The translations under genes were made by a program, and so were the position numbers. This document shows positions 1-7,846 of a stretch of 64,000 nt of DNA, piece by piece (position 1 is the stretch's first letter; each line of letters starts with the position of its first letter). Origin of the DNA: Actimicrobium antarcticum (GTDB lineage Bacteria; Pseudomonadota; Gammaproteobacteria; Burkholderiales; Burkholderiaceae_D). The stretch lies in contig NZ_BAAAZE010000013.1 of the NCBI RefSeq assembly GCF_039536745.1, forward strand, positions 1 through 64,000. Direction: 5' to 3'. Under the pieces are notes generated by a model. The model saw nothing but the letters and a program-made list of their open reading frames with translations, had not been told where the DNA came from and searched no databases.

Positions 1-243
1 CGGCTGCCGGGCCGCCCCCGGCTTGCATCAACGGAGCGCAACCCGTTTTAGCTACCGACGACCGCACAACGACCTGACAGGACGCTTGACGCATGTTGGG
101 CTTGGCAGCCCAACGATTCGGCAACGTAATCGACGCTTTGTTTGACGCCCGAAACCCACCTTGAAAGAGTTGGCTTGGCGGTCCAACCTGCGATGCAGTG
201 ATTGCGGTAACCATGCATCTTGGGCTTTGCCGCCGGGCCAGGT
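1..243. other. No gene recognised at window edge
   Basis: No reading frame here resembles a known protein on either strand. The stretch contains a short inverted repeat (TTGGGCTTGGCAGCCCAA, about 97-114) that could fold as a hairpin. It lies downstream of the minus-strand SOUL gene and may carry its terminator. Confidence 0.4.
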
Positions 244-885
244 TTACGGCGCCGTAGCCACCGCCAGCGGCACCATCACTTCATTGCGCCGCATGAACCA
301 CGGCGTCCATGGCGGATCGTAGCGGGCCAGCGACGCGGTGCCGATGGCATGCAATTGATGGCTGGTGATGAACGCGGTCAGCTCGGCTGTTTTTTCGGTG
401 ATGCTGTCTTCGCCTGCCAGTCCGGAAAAACGCACCACCGCAAAACGCGTCGGCGGCAAGGTCACCAGATGCACTTTCGGATCATTCGGCGTTGGCAGCG
501 TATCGAGGGTGTAACCGGCCGGCATCATGAACCGGATTACCCAGCCACTGCCGGCGGCGACCTGCGTGACAGGTGCCGTCATGGCGATCGACTCGCCGCC
601 GGATTTTGCCTGCACCACCGGGGCCGTCATGGCAATGCTCTGCTTGCGCACATTGCCGCCAAAAATATACCCGGCCAGCAAACGGAAGCCGGCGCTGACC
701 GCCTCGCTACGCTCGCCACCGACCGTGACTTCGGCGGCAATCAGTGCCGGATAATCGCGTACTTCAAACGCCTCTTCTTTCAACGAGACGGTGTGGACGG
801 GTTCTTCGGTTGCCATGGCGGTTGCTCCGGTGAGGGTCAAGGTGAACAGGAGCAGCAGGCGCGGCAGTATGTGGCGTGAGGTCAT
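244..885 (-). CDS. SOUL family haem-binding protein, exported
   Basis: A 213-residue protein of the SOUL/HBP haem-binding family. Residues 1-25 form a classic signal peptide (arginine, long leucine-rich core, ATAMA cleavage region), so the product should be periplasmic. Family signals are the early VRDYPALIAAEV stretch, the paired SIAMTAPV repeats and the late VRFSGLAG segment. The start is supported by GGAG about six bases upstream. Known family members bind haem or related tetrapyrroles; the bacterial physiological role is unclear. It stands alone, divergent from ompW. Confidence 0.85.
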   Translation of the reverse strand: MTSRHILPRLLLLFTLTLTGATAMATEEPVHTVSLKEEAFEVRDYPALIAAEVTVGGERSEAVSAGFRLLAGYIFGGNVRKQSIAMTAPVVQAKSGGESIAMTAPVTQVAAGSGWVIRFMMPAGYTLDTLPTPNDPKVHLVTLPPTRFAVVRFSGLAGEDSITEKTAELTAFITSHQLHAIGTASLARYDPPWTPWFMRRNEVMVPLAVATAP

Positions 886-1034
886 GCCAGTCTCCGGTAA
901 CAGGTTGGGGGGATGTCGAGATACGGTCGGTTGATCATACCCGGCTTCGGTGCGCCGATTTTGATGCGGCCCGACAGTGCAGGAACATGCCGTACATCGT
1001 GTGCATAAACTTAATTCGTGACAGTAAGACGTTT

Positions 1035-1083
1035 TTGATCTGCATCATTTTTTTTGCCGCATTGCATCGTTAGACTCGGTTGC
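1035..1083 (+). promoter_or_regulatory. FNR/ANR-type promoter of ompW
   Basis: TTGAT-CTGC-ATCAT at 1035-1048 matches the FNR consensus TTGAT-N4-ATCAA at nine of ten half-site bases. A -10 like TAGACT lies at 1071-1076. With transcription starting near 1083, the box is centred about 41.5 bases upstream, the classic class II activator position. E. coli ompW is known to respond to FNR, which fits. The spacing is read from sequence; regulation is inferred. Confidence 0.6.
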
Positions 1084-1099
1084 AATATCTCAACTACCG

Positions 1100-1729
1100 A
1101 TGAAAGCAGTGATCATGAAAAAAGCAGTCGCAGTCCTTGCAGTCAGCGCATTGGGCATGTTTGCCGGCCAAGCAATGGCACAGCAGCAAAGTCCGTGGCT
1201 GGTACGTGCGCGCGTCGTCAATCTGGCTCCGGCCGATAATTCGGATCAGGTCGGCGGCGTCGGCGCGACGGACCGCCTGTCCGTCTCCAAAAAAACCATT
1301 CCGGAAGTCGACATCTCGTACTTCTTTACACCCAATATCGCGGCCGAACTGGTCCTGACCTATCCGCAAAAGCATGATGTCTATCTGGATGGCACCAACG
1401 TCGGCAGCTTCAAGCATTTGCCACCGACCCTGCTGCTGCAATACCACTTCACCCCGGCCAGCCAGTTCAGTCCGTATGTCGGCGCCGGTGTCAATTACAC
1501 CCGCATCTCCAGCGTGAACCTGCTGGGTGGCGCGGGTAGTCTGGAAAACAGCAGCGTCGGTCTGGCGCTGCAGGCTGGCGTCGACTTCAAGCTCGACAAG
1601 AACTGGTCGCTGAACCTCGATATCAAAAAAGTCCAGATCCGCAGCGATCTGATGGTCAATGGCGTCAAGGCCAGCGCGTTGCAGGTAGATCCGCTGATGG
1701 TCGGCGTGGGCCTGGGTTACCGCTTCTGA
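1100..1729 (+). CDS. ompW: OmpW family outer membrane protein
   Basis: A 209-residue outer membrane beta-barrel of the OmpW family, which forms small eight-stranded channels for hydrophobic compounds. A signal peptide ending in AGQAMA precedes a mature region with family features: VRARVVNLAPADNS near the start, PEVDISYFFTPNIAAELVLTY, the LPPTLLLQYHF strand, the VGAGVNYTRI strand and a C-terminal VGLGYRF ending in aromatic Phe, as expected for Bam-dependent insertion. A second in-frame ATG at 1115 (MKK) is an equally good start. An FNR-type promoter precedes it and a terminator follows directly. Confidence 0.9.
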   Translation: MKAVIMKKAVAVLAVSALGMFAGQAMAQQQSPWLVRARVVNLAPADNSDQVGGVGATDRLSVSKKTIPEVDISYFFTPNIAAELVLTYPQKHDVYLDGTNVGSFKHLPPTLLLQYHFTPASQFSPYVGAGVNYTRISSVNLLGGAGSLENSSVGLALQAGVDFKLDKNWSLNLDIKKVQIRSDLMVNGVKASALQVDPLMVGVGLGYRF

Positions 1730-1750
1730 GTCGGCTTGCCTGATCGAATG

Positions 1751-1776
1751 ACCGGCCTGCGTGGCCGGTTTTTTTT
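1751..1776 (+). terminator. Rho-independent terminator of ompW
   Basis: ACCGGCC and GGCCGGT pair around a five-base loop, followed by a run of eight T. It lies about 20 bases past the ompW stop. Confidence 0.85.
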
Positions 1777-1813
1777 CGTCCCGGAGACCGGCAAAACTGC
1801 ATCGCAGGTCGGG

Positions 1814-2152
1814 TCAGACCTTCTGCCCACCCGCCACCAAGGCATCCAGCCCGACAATCACGGCGTCTTCGCCGGTCGCATTGTTGGCAATCAGCACGCT
1901 CCATTCGATCGCATCGTCACGCCGGTCTTTCGCAAAGAACCGCAGCAGGTAGTCGCCATTCTCGACCGTGTCCAGCCCGCGACCATCACTGCGCTTGAGC
2001 TTGCGGACATACCAGACCGCATAGCCATTGACCTCTTCGCAGCAGTACACCTCGACCGAATGTGCTGCCGAGAGCGGATGTTCGTCGGGGTTGGTGTGCC
2101 AGACGGTCTTGCGCCAGACATGGTTCTTTTTTGATTCGGCGATGAAGTCCAT
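1814..2152 (-). CDS. Hypothetical protein, 112 aa
   Basis: Not recognised. A soluble, charged and aromatic-rich protein without signal peptide or membrane segment; it carries a CC pair (VYCCEE) near residue 36 and reads like a compact beta-rich fold. AAGGAA lies five bases before the ATG, supporting the start. It begins 37 bases after the Lrp gene on the same strand, so the two may be co-transcribed. Codon use looks native. Confidence 0.6.
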   Translation of the reverse strand: MDFIAESKKNHVWRKTVWHTNPDEHPLSAAHSVEVYCCEEVNGYAVWYVRKLKRSDGRGLDTVENGDYLLRFFAKDRRDDAIEWSVLIANNATGEDAVIVGLDALVAGGQKV

Positions 2153-2189
2153 AACGTTCCTTGGTGGGGGTGGTGTTGCGTGTTGTCGA

Positions 2190-2642
2190 TTATTCCTGCA
2201 GCGGGCTGCGGTCGATGCGCTTGGTCAGGATGATCGAGGTCGAGGTCTGGCGCACGCCGTCGGTGGCGCCGATCTGGTCGAGCAGGCGATCGAGTTCGGC
2301 GGTCGAGCGGCAACGCAGCGTCAGCATGTAATCCACCGAACCACTGACCGCGCAGAGGGTTTCGACTTCCGGCATTTTTTGCAGCGTCCTGACGAAGCCG
2401 GCGGCGCTGCGCGGATCGAGCGAGATGCCGACATAGGCGCGCACCGCCGGCTGGTACAGCGCGTCATTGAGCCGCACGCCATAGCCGGCGATGATGCCGC
2501 GTTTTTCCAGCGCGCTGATGCGGGCGATGGCGGTGGTACGCGCAATCGATACGTGGCGTGCAATCGACGAGGTCGGCATGCGTGCGTCATCCATCAGCAG
2601 CGCAAGAATTTTATTGTCGATGTCGTCGAGGTGCGCAGTCAT
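2190..2642 (-). CDS. Lrp/AsnC family transcriptional regulator
   Basis: A 150-residue Lrp/AsnC regulator. The N-terminal helix-turn-helix (about residues 8-50, LDDIDNKILALLMDDARMP followed by SIARHVSIARTTAIARI) binds DNA; the C-terminal RAM domain (about 65-145) includes AYVGISLDPR and the SGSVDYML segment typical of ligand sensing. It is divergent from the lysine degradation operon with a 186-base shared promoter region, so it is the likely local regulator responding to lysine or a pathway intermediate. That role is inferred from position. Confidence 0.88.
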   Translation of the reverse strand: MTAHLDDIDNKILALLMDDARMPTSSIARHVSIARTTAIARISALEKRGIIAGYGVRLNDALYQPAVRAYVGISLDPRSAAGFVRTLQKMPEVETLCAVSGSVDYMLTLRCRSTAELDRLLDQIGATDGVRQTSTSIILTKRIDRSPLQE

Positions 2643-2648
2643 CTGGTC

Positions 2649-2681
2649 AATCTGTCGGAAGTGGTCGTCGATCTGTCGGAG
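2649..2681. promoter_or_regulatory. Direct repeat, possible Lrp-type operator
   Basis: TCTGTCGGA occurs twice, at 2651-2659 and 2672-2680, a 21-base period that places both copies on the same DNA face. The pair sits between the divergent Lrp-type gene and the lysine operon, just upstream of the regulator start. No consensus is available to me for this regulator. Confidence 0.35.
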
Positions 2682-2828
2682 TTTACACCGCAGTGACGAC
2701 AGCTTGGACGCTATTTCCTGACATCACTTGCCTCTACACTTTTGGCATCGGACGCAGTGTTTCGGCAGTGCTCCACGGGCAAGGCTGCGGCCGCTCCATC
2801 TTCATCACCAACATCAAGAAAGTTCGTC

Positions 2829-3920
2829 ATGACCACCAGACTCATCCTGCTCGGCGCCGGCAAAATCGGCGATGCCATTCTCAACCTGCTGTCGCATACC
2901 GGCGATTACATCGTGACCGTTGCCGACCGTGATCCGGCCCGCATGGCGCATGTGCAGCAGGCCGGATTTGCCAACGTGACCACGGTCGACGCCGACCTGT
3001 CCGATCCGGTGGTGGTAGCCAATCTGATCAAGGGACATGACGTGACCCTGTCGGCCTGCCCGTACTTCCTGACGCCGCTGATTGCGGCGGCGGCCAAGCA
3101 GGCTGGCTCGCACTATTTCGATCTGACCGAGGACGTCGAAAGCACCCGCATCGTCAAGCAACTGGCCGAAGGCGCAGCGACGGCGTTCGTGCCGCAATGC
3201 GGACTGGCACCCGGCTTTATTTCGATCGTCGCCAATGATGTGGCGCGCCGTTTCGATTCCCTGCGCGACGTCAACATGCGCGTCGGCGCGCTGCCGACCT
3301 ACCCGAGCAATGCCTTGAAATACAACCTGACCTGGAGCACCGACGGCCTGATCAACGAGTACTGCAATCCGTGTGAAGCGATCGTCGATGGCCAGTTGCG
3401 CGAGACTTCGCCGCTAGAAGAGATGGAGCATTTTTCGCTCGATGGCGTCGACTACGAAGCGTTCAACACCTCGGGTGGCCTCGGCACGCTGTGCGCCAGC
3501 CTGGCCGGAAAAGTCCAGAACCTGAACTACAAGACGGTGCGCTATCCGGGGCATCGCGACATCATCAAGATGCTGGTGCGCGACCTGCAACTGGGCCAGC
3601 CCGAGCGTCGCCACATCCTCAAGGAAGTCATGGAGGCGTCGATACCGATTACCAAACAGGATGTGGTGCTGGTATTCGTCAGCGTGGTCGGCATGCGCGA
3701 AGGACGCCTCGAACAGCAGACCTATGCCAAGAAAATCTACAGCCAGACCGTCAACGGCCAGCTGCTCTCGGCGATCCAGCTGACCACCGCGTCCGGCATC
3801 TGCGCGATGGTCGATCTGGTGGTGCAGGGCAAGCTGCCGCAGCACGGATTGGTGCGGCAGGAACAGGCCCGGCTGGATGACTTCCTTGCGAATCGCTTTG
3901 GCCAGTATTATTCGGCTTGA
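2829..3920 (+). CDS. Saccharopine dehydrogenase family protein, probable lysine 6-dehydrogenase
   Basis: A 363-residue NAD(P)-dependent oxidoreductase. It opens with a Rossmann motif (LILLGAGKIGDAI, residues 4-16) and continues with the saccharopine dehydrogenase C-terminal domain (CGLAPGFISI, FNTSGGLGTL, KTVRYPGHRDIIKML). The size and these blocks resemble lysine 6-dehydrogenase of Geobacillus, which oxidises L-lysine to aminoadipate semialdehyde, more than the longer bifunctional enzymes. The ATG at 2829 is chosen because the Rossmann fold starts right after it and AAGAAAG precedes it; an in-frame ATG at 2742 would add 29 unlikely residues. First gene of a lysine operon. Saccharopine reductase activity is the alternative. 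Confidence 0.78.
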   Translation: MTTRLILLGAGKIGDAILNLLSHTGDYIVTVADRDPARMAHVQQAGFANVTTVDADLSDPVVVANLIKGHDVTLSACPYFLTPLIAAAAKQAGSHYFDLTEDVESTRIVKQLAEGAATAFVPQCGLAPGFISIVANDVARRFDSLRDVNMRVGALPTYPSNALKYNLTWSTDGLINEYCNPCEAIVDGQLRETSPLEEMEHFSLDGVDYEAFNTSGGLGTLCASLAGKVQNLNYKTVRYPGHRDIIKMLVRDLQLGQPERRHILKEVMEASIPITKQDVVLVFVSVVGMREGRLEQQTYAKKIYSQTVNGQLLSAIQLTTASGICAMVDLVVQGKLPQHGLVRQEQARLDDFLANRFGQYYSA

Positions 3921-3991
3921 ATTCAAACCGAGTTCAACCTGAATTCAACTTGATGCTGCCGACACAGGCAGTGCAACAACAGGAGACATGA

Positions 3992-5497
3992 ATGCAATCG
4001 ATACCCCACTTGCTGGCCGGATTCGGCGTCGACATGACGACGTATCAGGGCCAGGACCTGCCGTGCCGTACCCCGGTCACTGGCGCGGTCCACGCTACCC
4101 TGCGCATGGATACGCCACAACAGGTCACGCAAAAAATCACCGATGCCCGGAGCGCATTCGAGCGCTGGCGCACCGTGCCGGCGCCACGTCGCGGCGAACT
4201 GATCCGCCTGTTCGGCGATGAACTGCGCACCCACAAGCAGGCGCTAGGCCAGGTCGTGACACACGAAGCCGGCAAGATCCTGCAGGAGGGGCTGGGCGAG
4301 GTGCAGGAAATGATCGATATCTGCGACTTCGCGGTGGGTCTGTCGCGTCAGTTGTATGGCCTGACGATCGCCTCGGAACGGCCCGGTCACCGGATGATGG
4401 AAACCTGGCATCCGGTGGGTGTGGTCGGCGTGATTTCGGCGTTCAATTTTCCGGTCGCGGTGTGGGCCTGGAACGCGGCGCTGGCGCTGGTCTGCGGTAA
4501 CAGCGTGGTCTGGAAACCGTCCGAAAAAACCCCGCTCACCGCGATCGCCACGCATGCCCTGTTCATGAATGCCGTAGCGCGTTTTGGCAGCGATGCGCCC
4601 CCCGGGCTGGCCCAGTTGGTCATCGGCGACGCCCGCTGCGGCGCCGCGCTGGTCGCCGACAAACGGGTGCCACTGATCAGCGCCACCGGCAGCACGCGCA
4701 TGGGACGCGCGGTGGCAGCCGCTTGCGCGCAACGTCTGGCACGCACGATCCTGGAACTGGGCGGCAATAACGCGATGATCGTCGCGCCCAGCGCCGACCT
4801 CGACATGGCGCTGCGCGGCATTGTTTTTTCAGCGGTCGGCACGGCCGGACAGCGCTGCACCACGCTGCGCCGCCTGTTCGTACACGACAGCATTTACGAC
4901 GCGCTGTTGCCGCGCCTGAAAGCCAGTTACGGCACGCTGCCGATCGGCGATCCGTCCGACCCGGCCACGCTGGTCGGGCCGTTGATCGATGCCCAGGCGT
5001 TCGAGGCGATGCAGGCCGCGCTGCAGCAGGCACGCGACGAGGGCGGGGCGGTGTTTGGCGGCACGCGGGCCGAAGTCGCTGGTGGCGAGGGCGGTCACTA
5101 CGTCCACCCCGCGCTGGTCGAATTGCCGGCGCAATCGGCCATCATGCATCACGAAACCTTCGCGCCCATCCTATACGTGGTGCGCTACCAGAGCCTGGAG
5201 CAGGCGATTGCGCTGAACAACGCCGTGCCGCAAGGACTGTCATCGAGCATCTTCACGACCGACCTGCGCGAAGCCGAAACCTTTCTGAGCGTGGTCGGCA
5301 GCGATTGCGGTATCGCCAACGTCAATATCGGACCCAGTGGTGCCGAAATCGGCGGTGCGTTCGGTGGTGAAAAAGAAACCGGCGGCGGTCGCGAATCCGG
5401 CTCGGATGCCTGGAAGGGTTACATGCGACGCGCCACCAACACGATCAACTACAGCCATTCCCTGCCGCTGGCGCAGGGCATCAGTTTTGATCTGTAA
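3992..5497 (+). CDS. amaB: L-aminoadipate-semialdehyde dehydrogenase
   Basis: A 501-residue aldehyde dehydrogenase of the ALDH7 (antiquitin) type. It shows the NAD-binding FNFPVAVWAWNAALALVCGN block with KPSEKTPL, the general base Glu in LELGGNN (about residue 257), the catalytic Cys in GTAGQRCTTLRRL (about 289), and the antiquitin-like GPSGAEIGGAFGGEKETGGGRESGSD C-terminal block, which reads across the family. It oxidises aminoadipate semialdehyde to 2-aminoadipate, the second step of lysine breakdown here. AGGAG at 3981-3985 sits six bases before this ATG. It follows the dehydrogenase by 71 bases and precedes the oxoadipate dioxygenase. Confidence 0.88.
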   Translation: MQSIPHLLAGFGVDMTTYQGQDLPCRTPVTGAVHATLRMDTPQQVTQKITDARSAFERWRTVPAPRRGELIRLFGDELRTHKQALGQVVTHEAGKILQEGLGEVQEMIDICDFAVGLSRQLYGLTIASERPGHRMMETWHPVGVVGVISAFNFPVAVWAWNAALALVCGNSVVWKPSEKTPLTAIATHALFMNAVARFGSDAPPGLAQLVIGDARCGAALVADKRVPLISATGSTRMGRAVAAACAQRLARTILELGGNNAMIVAPSADLDMALRGIVFSAVGTAGQRCTTLRRLFVHDSIYDALLPRLKASYGTLPIGDPSDPATLVGPLIDAQAFEAMQAALQQARDEGGAVFGGTRAEVAGGEGGHYVHPALVELPAQSAIMHHETFAPILYVVRYQSLEQAIALNNAVPQGLSSSIFTTDLREAETFLSVVGSDCGIANVNIGPSGAEIGGAFGGEKETGGGRESGSDAWKGYMRRATNTINYSHSLPLAQGISFDL

Positions 5498-5653
5498 GGC
5501 GGACCGACCATGCGTATCGACTTTCCCGCCATCGGCGAAGTACTGGTCGACCGGGGCCGCCGCGAATTGTCGCGCCGTCGCCTCGGTCACTGTCATTCCG
5601 GCTGCGAGACCACTGGTCCCGCAGACTGTCATTCCGTTACACAGGAACTCTTC

Positions 5654-6679
5654 ATGAGCACCAACAATACCAATCTCGCCAACCTGGTCGAGAAGGTCAT
5701 CGGCGCCGATGGCGCAGCGCAGGTCAATCGGCTGATGACGATACCGGCGCTCTTTTCGAACTGGGAATGCGGCCAGGTCTCGCGCAAGGAAATGGCCCAG
5801 GCCCTCAACATGGTGCTGTTCCACGATCTGTTGTTGCGGGTGCCGACCGGTCGCCGCTACACCGAAGAAGTCGCAGCGCGAGGCGGCAAGGTGTTCCACG
5901 ACCACGGCGCCTTGCGCACGGTGCTGTGGCAGGACAACGGTGCGCTGCCGCCGGGCGAGACTGCGTTCACGCGGATACTGGAGCCGCTCGGGTACCGCCT
6001 CAATGGCGTCTTTCCGCTGGATCGCATTGGCATGACGGGGCGCTCGTATGCGCAGCAGGACAGTCCGGAACAGATTGCGCAGTTCTTCGTCAGCGAACTG
6101 CATCCGGAGAAATTTTCGGCAGCTTTCCAGGCTGCCGTGACGCGCGTGGTAGCGAGTTCGCAGGAACCGCTGTCGCCGAAAGCGCAGGCGCTGTTGCAGG
6201 ACATCGGCCGTAATGACCGCTTGTCGGTGACCGATGCGATCACCTTACTGACGGCGTTGCGTGGCTGTTTTGCACGTCAGCACGCCACGCCGAGTCTGGC
6301 CGACTACGAGATCCTGCGGGCTGAATCGGCTGAAATGGCGTGGATCACGACCGAGGGCAACATGTTCAATCATGTGACCGACCGTGTGGCGGATGTGGCG
6401 CAGGTAGCGCTGGCGCAACAGGGATTGCGGCGTCCGATGAAGCAGAGCGTGGAAGTGTCGGCCAATGGCCGGGTCCGCCAGACCGCGTTTCTGGCCGATA
6501 GCGTGACGCGGCAGTTCATTGCTGCCGACGGCACGTTGGTCGAGCGCGACGTGCCGGGCAGCTTTTATGAATTCATCAGCCGCGACCTGATTCACGATGC
6601 GGCGGGTACGCGGCTAGACCTGAGTTTTGATACCGGAAACGCGCAGGGTATTTTCAGAATGACTGCCGCCGGGTCCTGA
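5654..6679 (+). CDS. hglS: 2-oxoadipate dioxygenase/decarboxylase (DUF1338, HglS type)
   Basis: A 341-residue DUF1338 protein. In Pseudomonas putida HglS, an Fe(II) enzyme of this family converts 2-oxoadipate to D-2-hydroxyglutarate in lysine catabolism. The known His-x3-Arg pair is seen as His84 and Arg88 in HGALRTV, the second His ligand as His240 in FNHVTDR, and the Glu ligand as Glu306 in FYEFI; spacing agrees with the P. putida enzyme. AGGA seven bases before 5654 supports this start. An in-frame ATG at 5510 would add 48 residues without family resemblance. It ends three bases from a convergent gene. It is shorter than the 450-residue gamma-proteobacterial forms. Confidence 0.82.
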   Translation: MSTNNTNLANLVEKVIGADGAAQVNRLMTIPALFSNWECGQVSRKEMAQALNMVLFHDLLLRVPTGRRYTEEVAARGGKVFHDHGALRTVLWQDNGALPPGETAFTRILEPLGYRLNGVFPLDRIGMTGRSYAQQDSPEQIAQFFVSELHPEKFSAAFQAAVTRVVASSQEPLSPKAQALLQDIGRNDRLSVTDAITLLTALRGCFARQHATPSLADYEILRAESAEMAWITTEGNMFNHVTDRVADVAQVALAQQGLRRPMKQSVEVSANGRVRQTAFLADSVTRQFIAADGTLVERDVPGSFYEFISRDLIHDAAGTRLDLSFDTGNAQGIFRMTAAGS

Positions 6680-6682
6680 ACG

Positions 6683-7486
6683 CTATTGCAGCGAGACTGC
6701 CTGTGACACGTCTGCGCCCCATCTGGCCGGCAACTTGAAGTACGGGTCGGGCATGCCCAGCGAGGTCACGAACAATCCGGCGATGCCACGGGTGCTGTTG
6801 AGTTTCATGACCACGGCCATTTGCGTCCTCGGGCTGGTGTGGACGATGCTGGCAAAACGGCTGGCCGGATGGCGCGCCATCCAGGCTGGTGCGACATACC
6901 GCTTGAAATTTTGCAGGCTGTCTTCGAACACCACGAATTTATCGGCCAGCGGCAACGTGGCGTATTGTTCCGGCACATTGGTGCCCGGATTGCCGGTCAC
7001 CGTGTAGGTCGGCGACAGCGCTTTGACGTAGTTGTACAGCGATTGGTAGTACTGCAAATGGGCCCGGCTACTATCGTTGGTCATCTCATCAATGAAAAAG
7101 CCATCGACCTTGTAAAACGCCAGATAGGTATTGATGTCCTTCGTGACGTCCGACAGGCGGCGATTGCCGTACGACGTCGAGACATAGGCAATCACTTTGC
7201 CGCCAGCGACATGCAGCCGTTCAATCGCCGTGACATAGTTCGGATCGAGCCGGGTGCCGGGACCGCTGTTCGGATTCATGATCGCGGTCGTTGGCATTTG
7301 TTTGGCCAGCAGGTTCAGGCTGTGCCACGCCGTGCTATTCGGGCTGGGATAGAAATACGCCGGCACCAGTGCCTCGCGATAGATTGCCGCCTGGGTGCCG
7401 GTGGCAAACAACATCAGGCAGAGCGCCGAATAGACAGCGCGGACAATGCGATGCAGTGGTGTGAAGGAGCGGGAAACGGAGGTCAT
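6683..7486 (-). CDS. Spherulation-specific family 4 glycosidase-like protein, exported
   Basis: A 267-residue protein of the spherulin 4/Sph3-like family (TIM-barrel glycoside hydrolases that cut galactosamine-rich exopolysaccharides in characterised fungal members). After a signal peptide ending near TGTQA come the hallmark VPAYFYP start, the NPNSGPGT strand, VIAYVSTSYGNR, and DGFFIDEMTND, whose Asp and Glu are candidate catalytic acids. The ATG at 7486 is preceded by AAAGG. Upstream on the same strand lies a c-di-GMP-I riboswitch, suggesting control of extracellular polysaccharide turnover by the second messenger. Substrate is not known from sequence. Confidence 0.82.
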   Translation of the reverse strand: MTSVSRSFTPLHRIVRAVYSALCLMLFATGTQAAIYREALVPAYFYPSPNSTAWHSLNLLAKQMPTTAIMNPNSGPGTRLDPNYVTAIERLHVAGGKVIAYVSTSYGNRRLSDVTKDINTYLAFYKVDGFFIDEMTNDSSRAHLQYYQSLYNYVKALSPTYTVTGNPGTNVPEQYATLPLADKFVVFEDSLQNFKRYVAPAWMARHPASRFASIVHTSPRTQMAVVMKLNSTRGIAGLFVTSLGMPDPYFKLPARWGADVSQAVSLQ

Positions 7487-7535
7487 GACTTTGCCTTTTT
7501 TCGAGCCGTCCCATGGACGCGCTGAAGGTTGGCCT

Positions 7536-7638
7536 GGCAGCGGGATGCTGTCAGGTAGCTGGCTGACTTCCGGAGAAGCCCCTGTAGCTTTGCGTCGCTG
7601 GATTACTCCAGGTTTGCCGGTGTTACTTGATCGCTGTG
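7536..7638 (-). ncRNA. Cyclic di-GMP-I (GEMM) riboswitch
   Basis: Read on the minus strand, the 5' UTR shows the GEMM-I landmarks in order: GCAAACC (7611-7617), a five-base stem CTGGA/TCCAG capped by a GTAA GNRA loop, the invariant GACGCAAAGC (7587-7596), a second hairpin closed by TCCG, and a 3' AGCCAGCTACC strand (7554-7564). An outer stem CAGCG/CGCTG (7632-7636 with 7538-7542) can close the aptamer. It ends about 50 bases before the spherulin-4-like start codon. No long T run follows, so translational control is more likely than termination. Confidence 0.83.
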
Positions 7639-7846
7639 TTGTGTGACGACGGTACTATCTGATCAGATCACTAAACATTGCATCCATGAAATATATCATA
7701 AATTTCTTTTGAGAAATTATTCTCTTTGTTTGATTTTATGTTTGATCATCATTAGCTGATTCCCTTCGGTCATTTTCGCCAGACATTGATGTCTGAAGTG
7801 CATCTCCGGATGCATACTTCCCTCTTTTTGAAAAAATCCAACCACC

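Noticed and set aside
2742..2828. Upstream start for the lysine 6-dehydrogenase type gene
   Set aside because: The extra 29 residues are not Rossmann-like and the ATG at 2829 directly precedes the nucleotide-binding motif.
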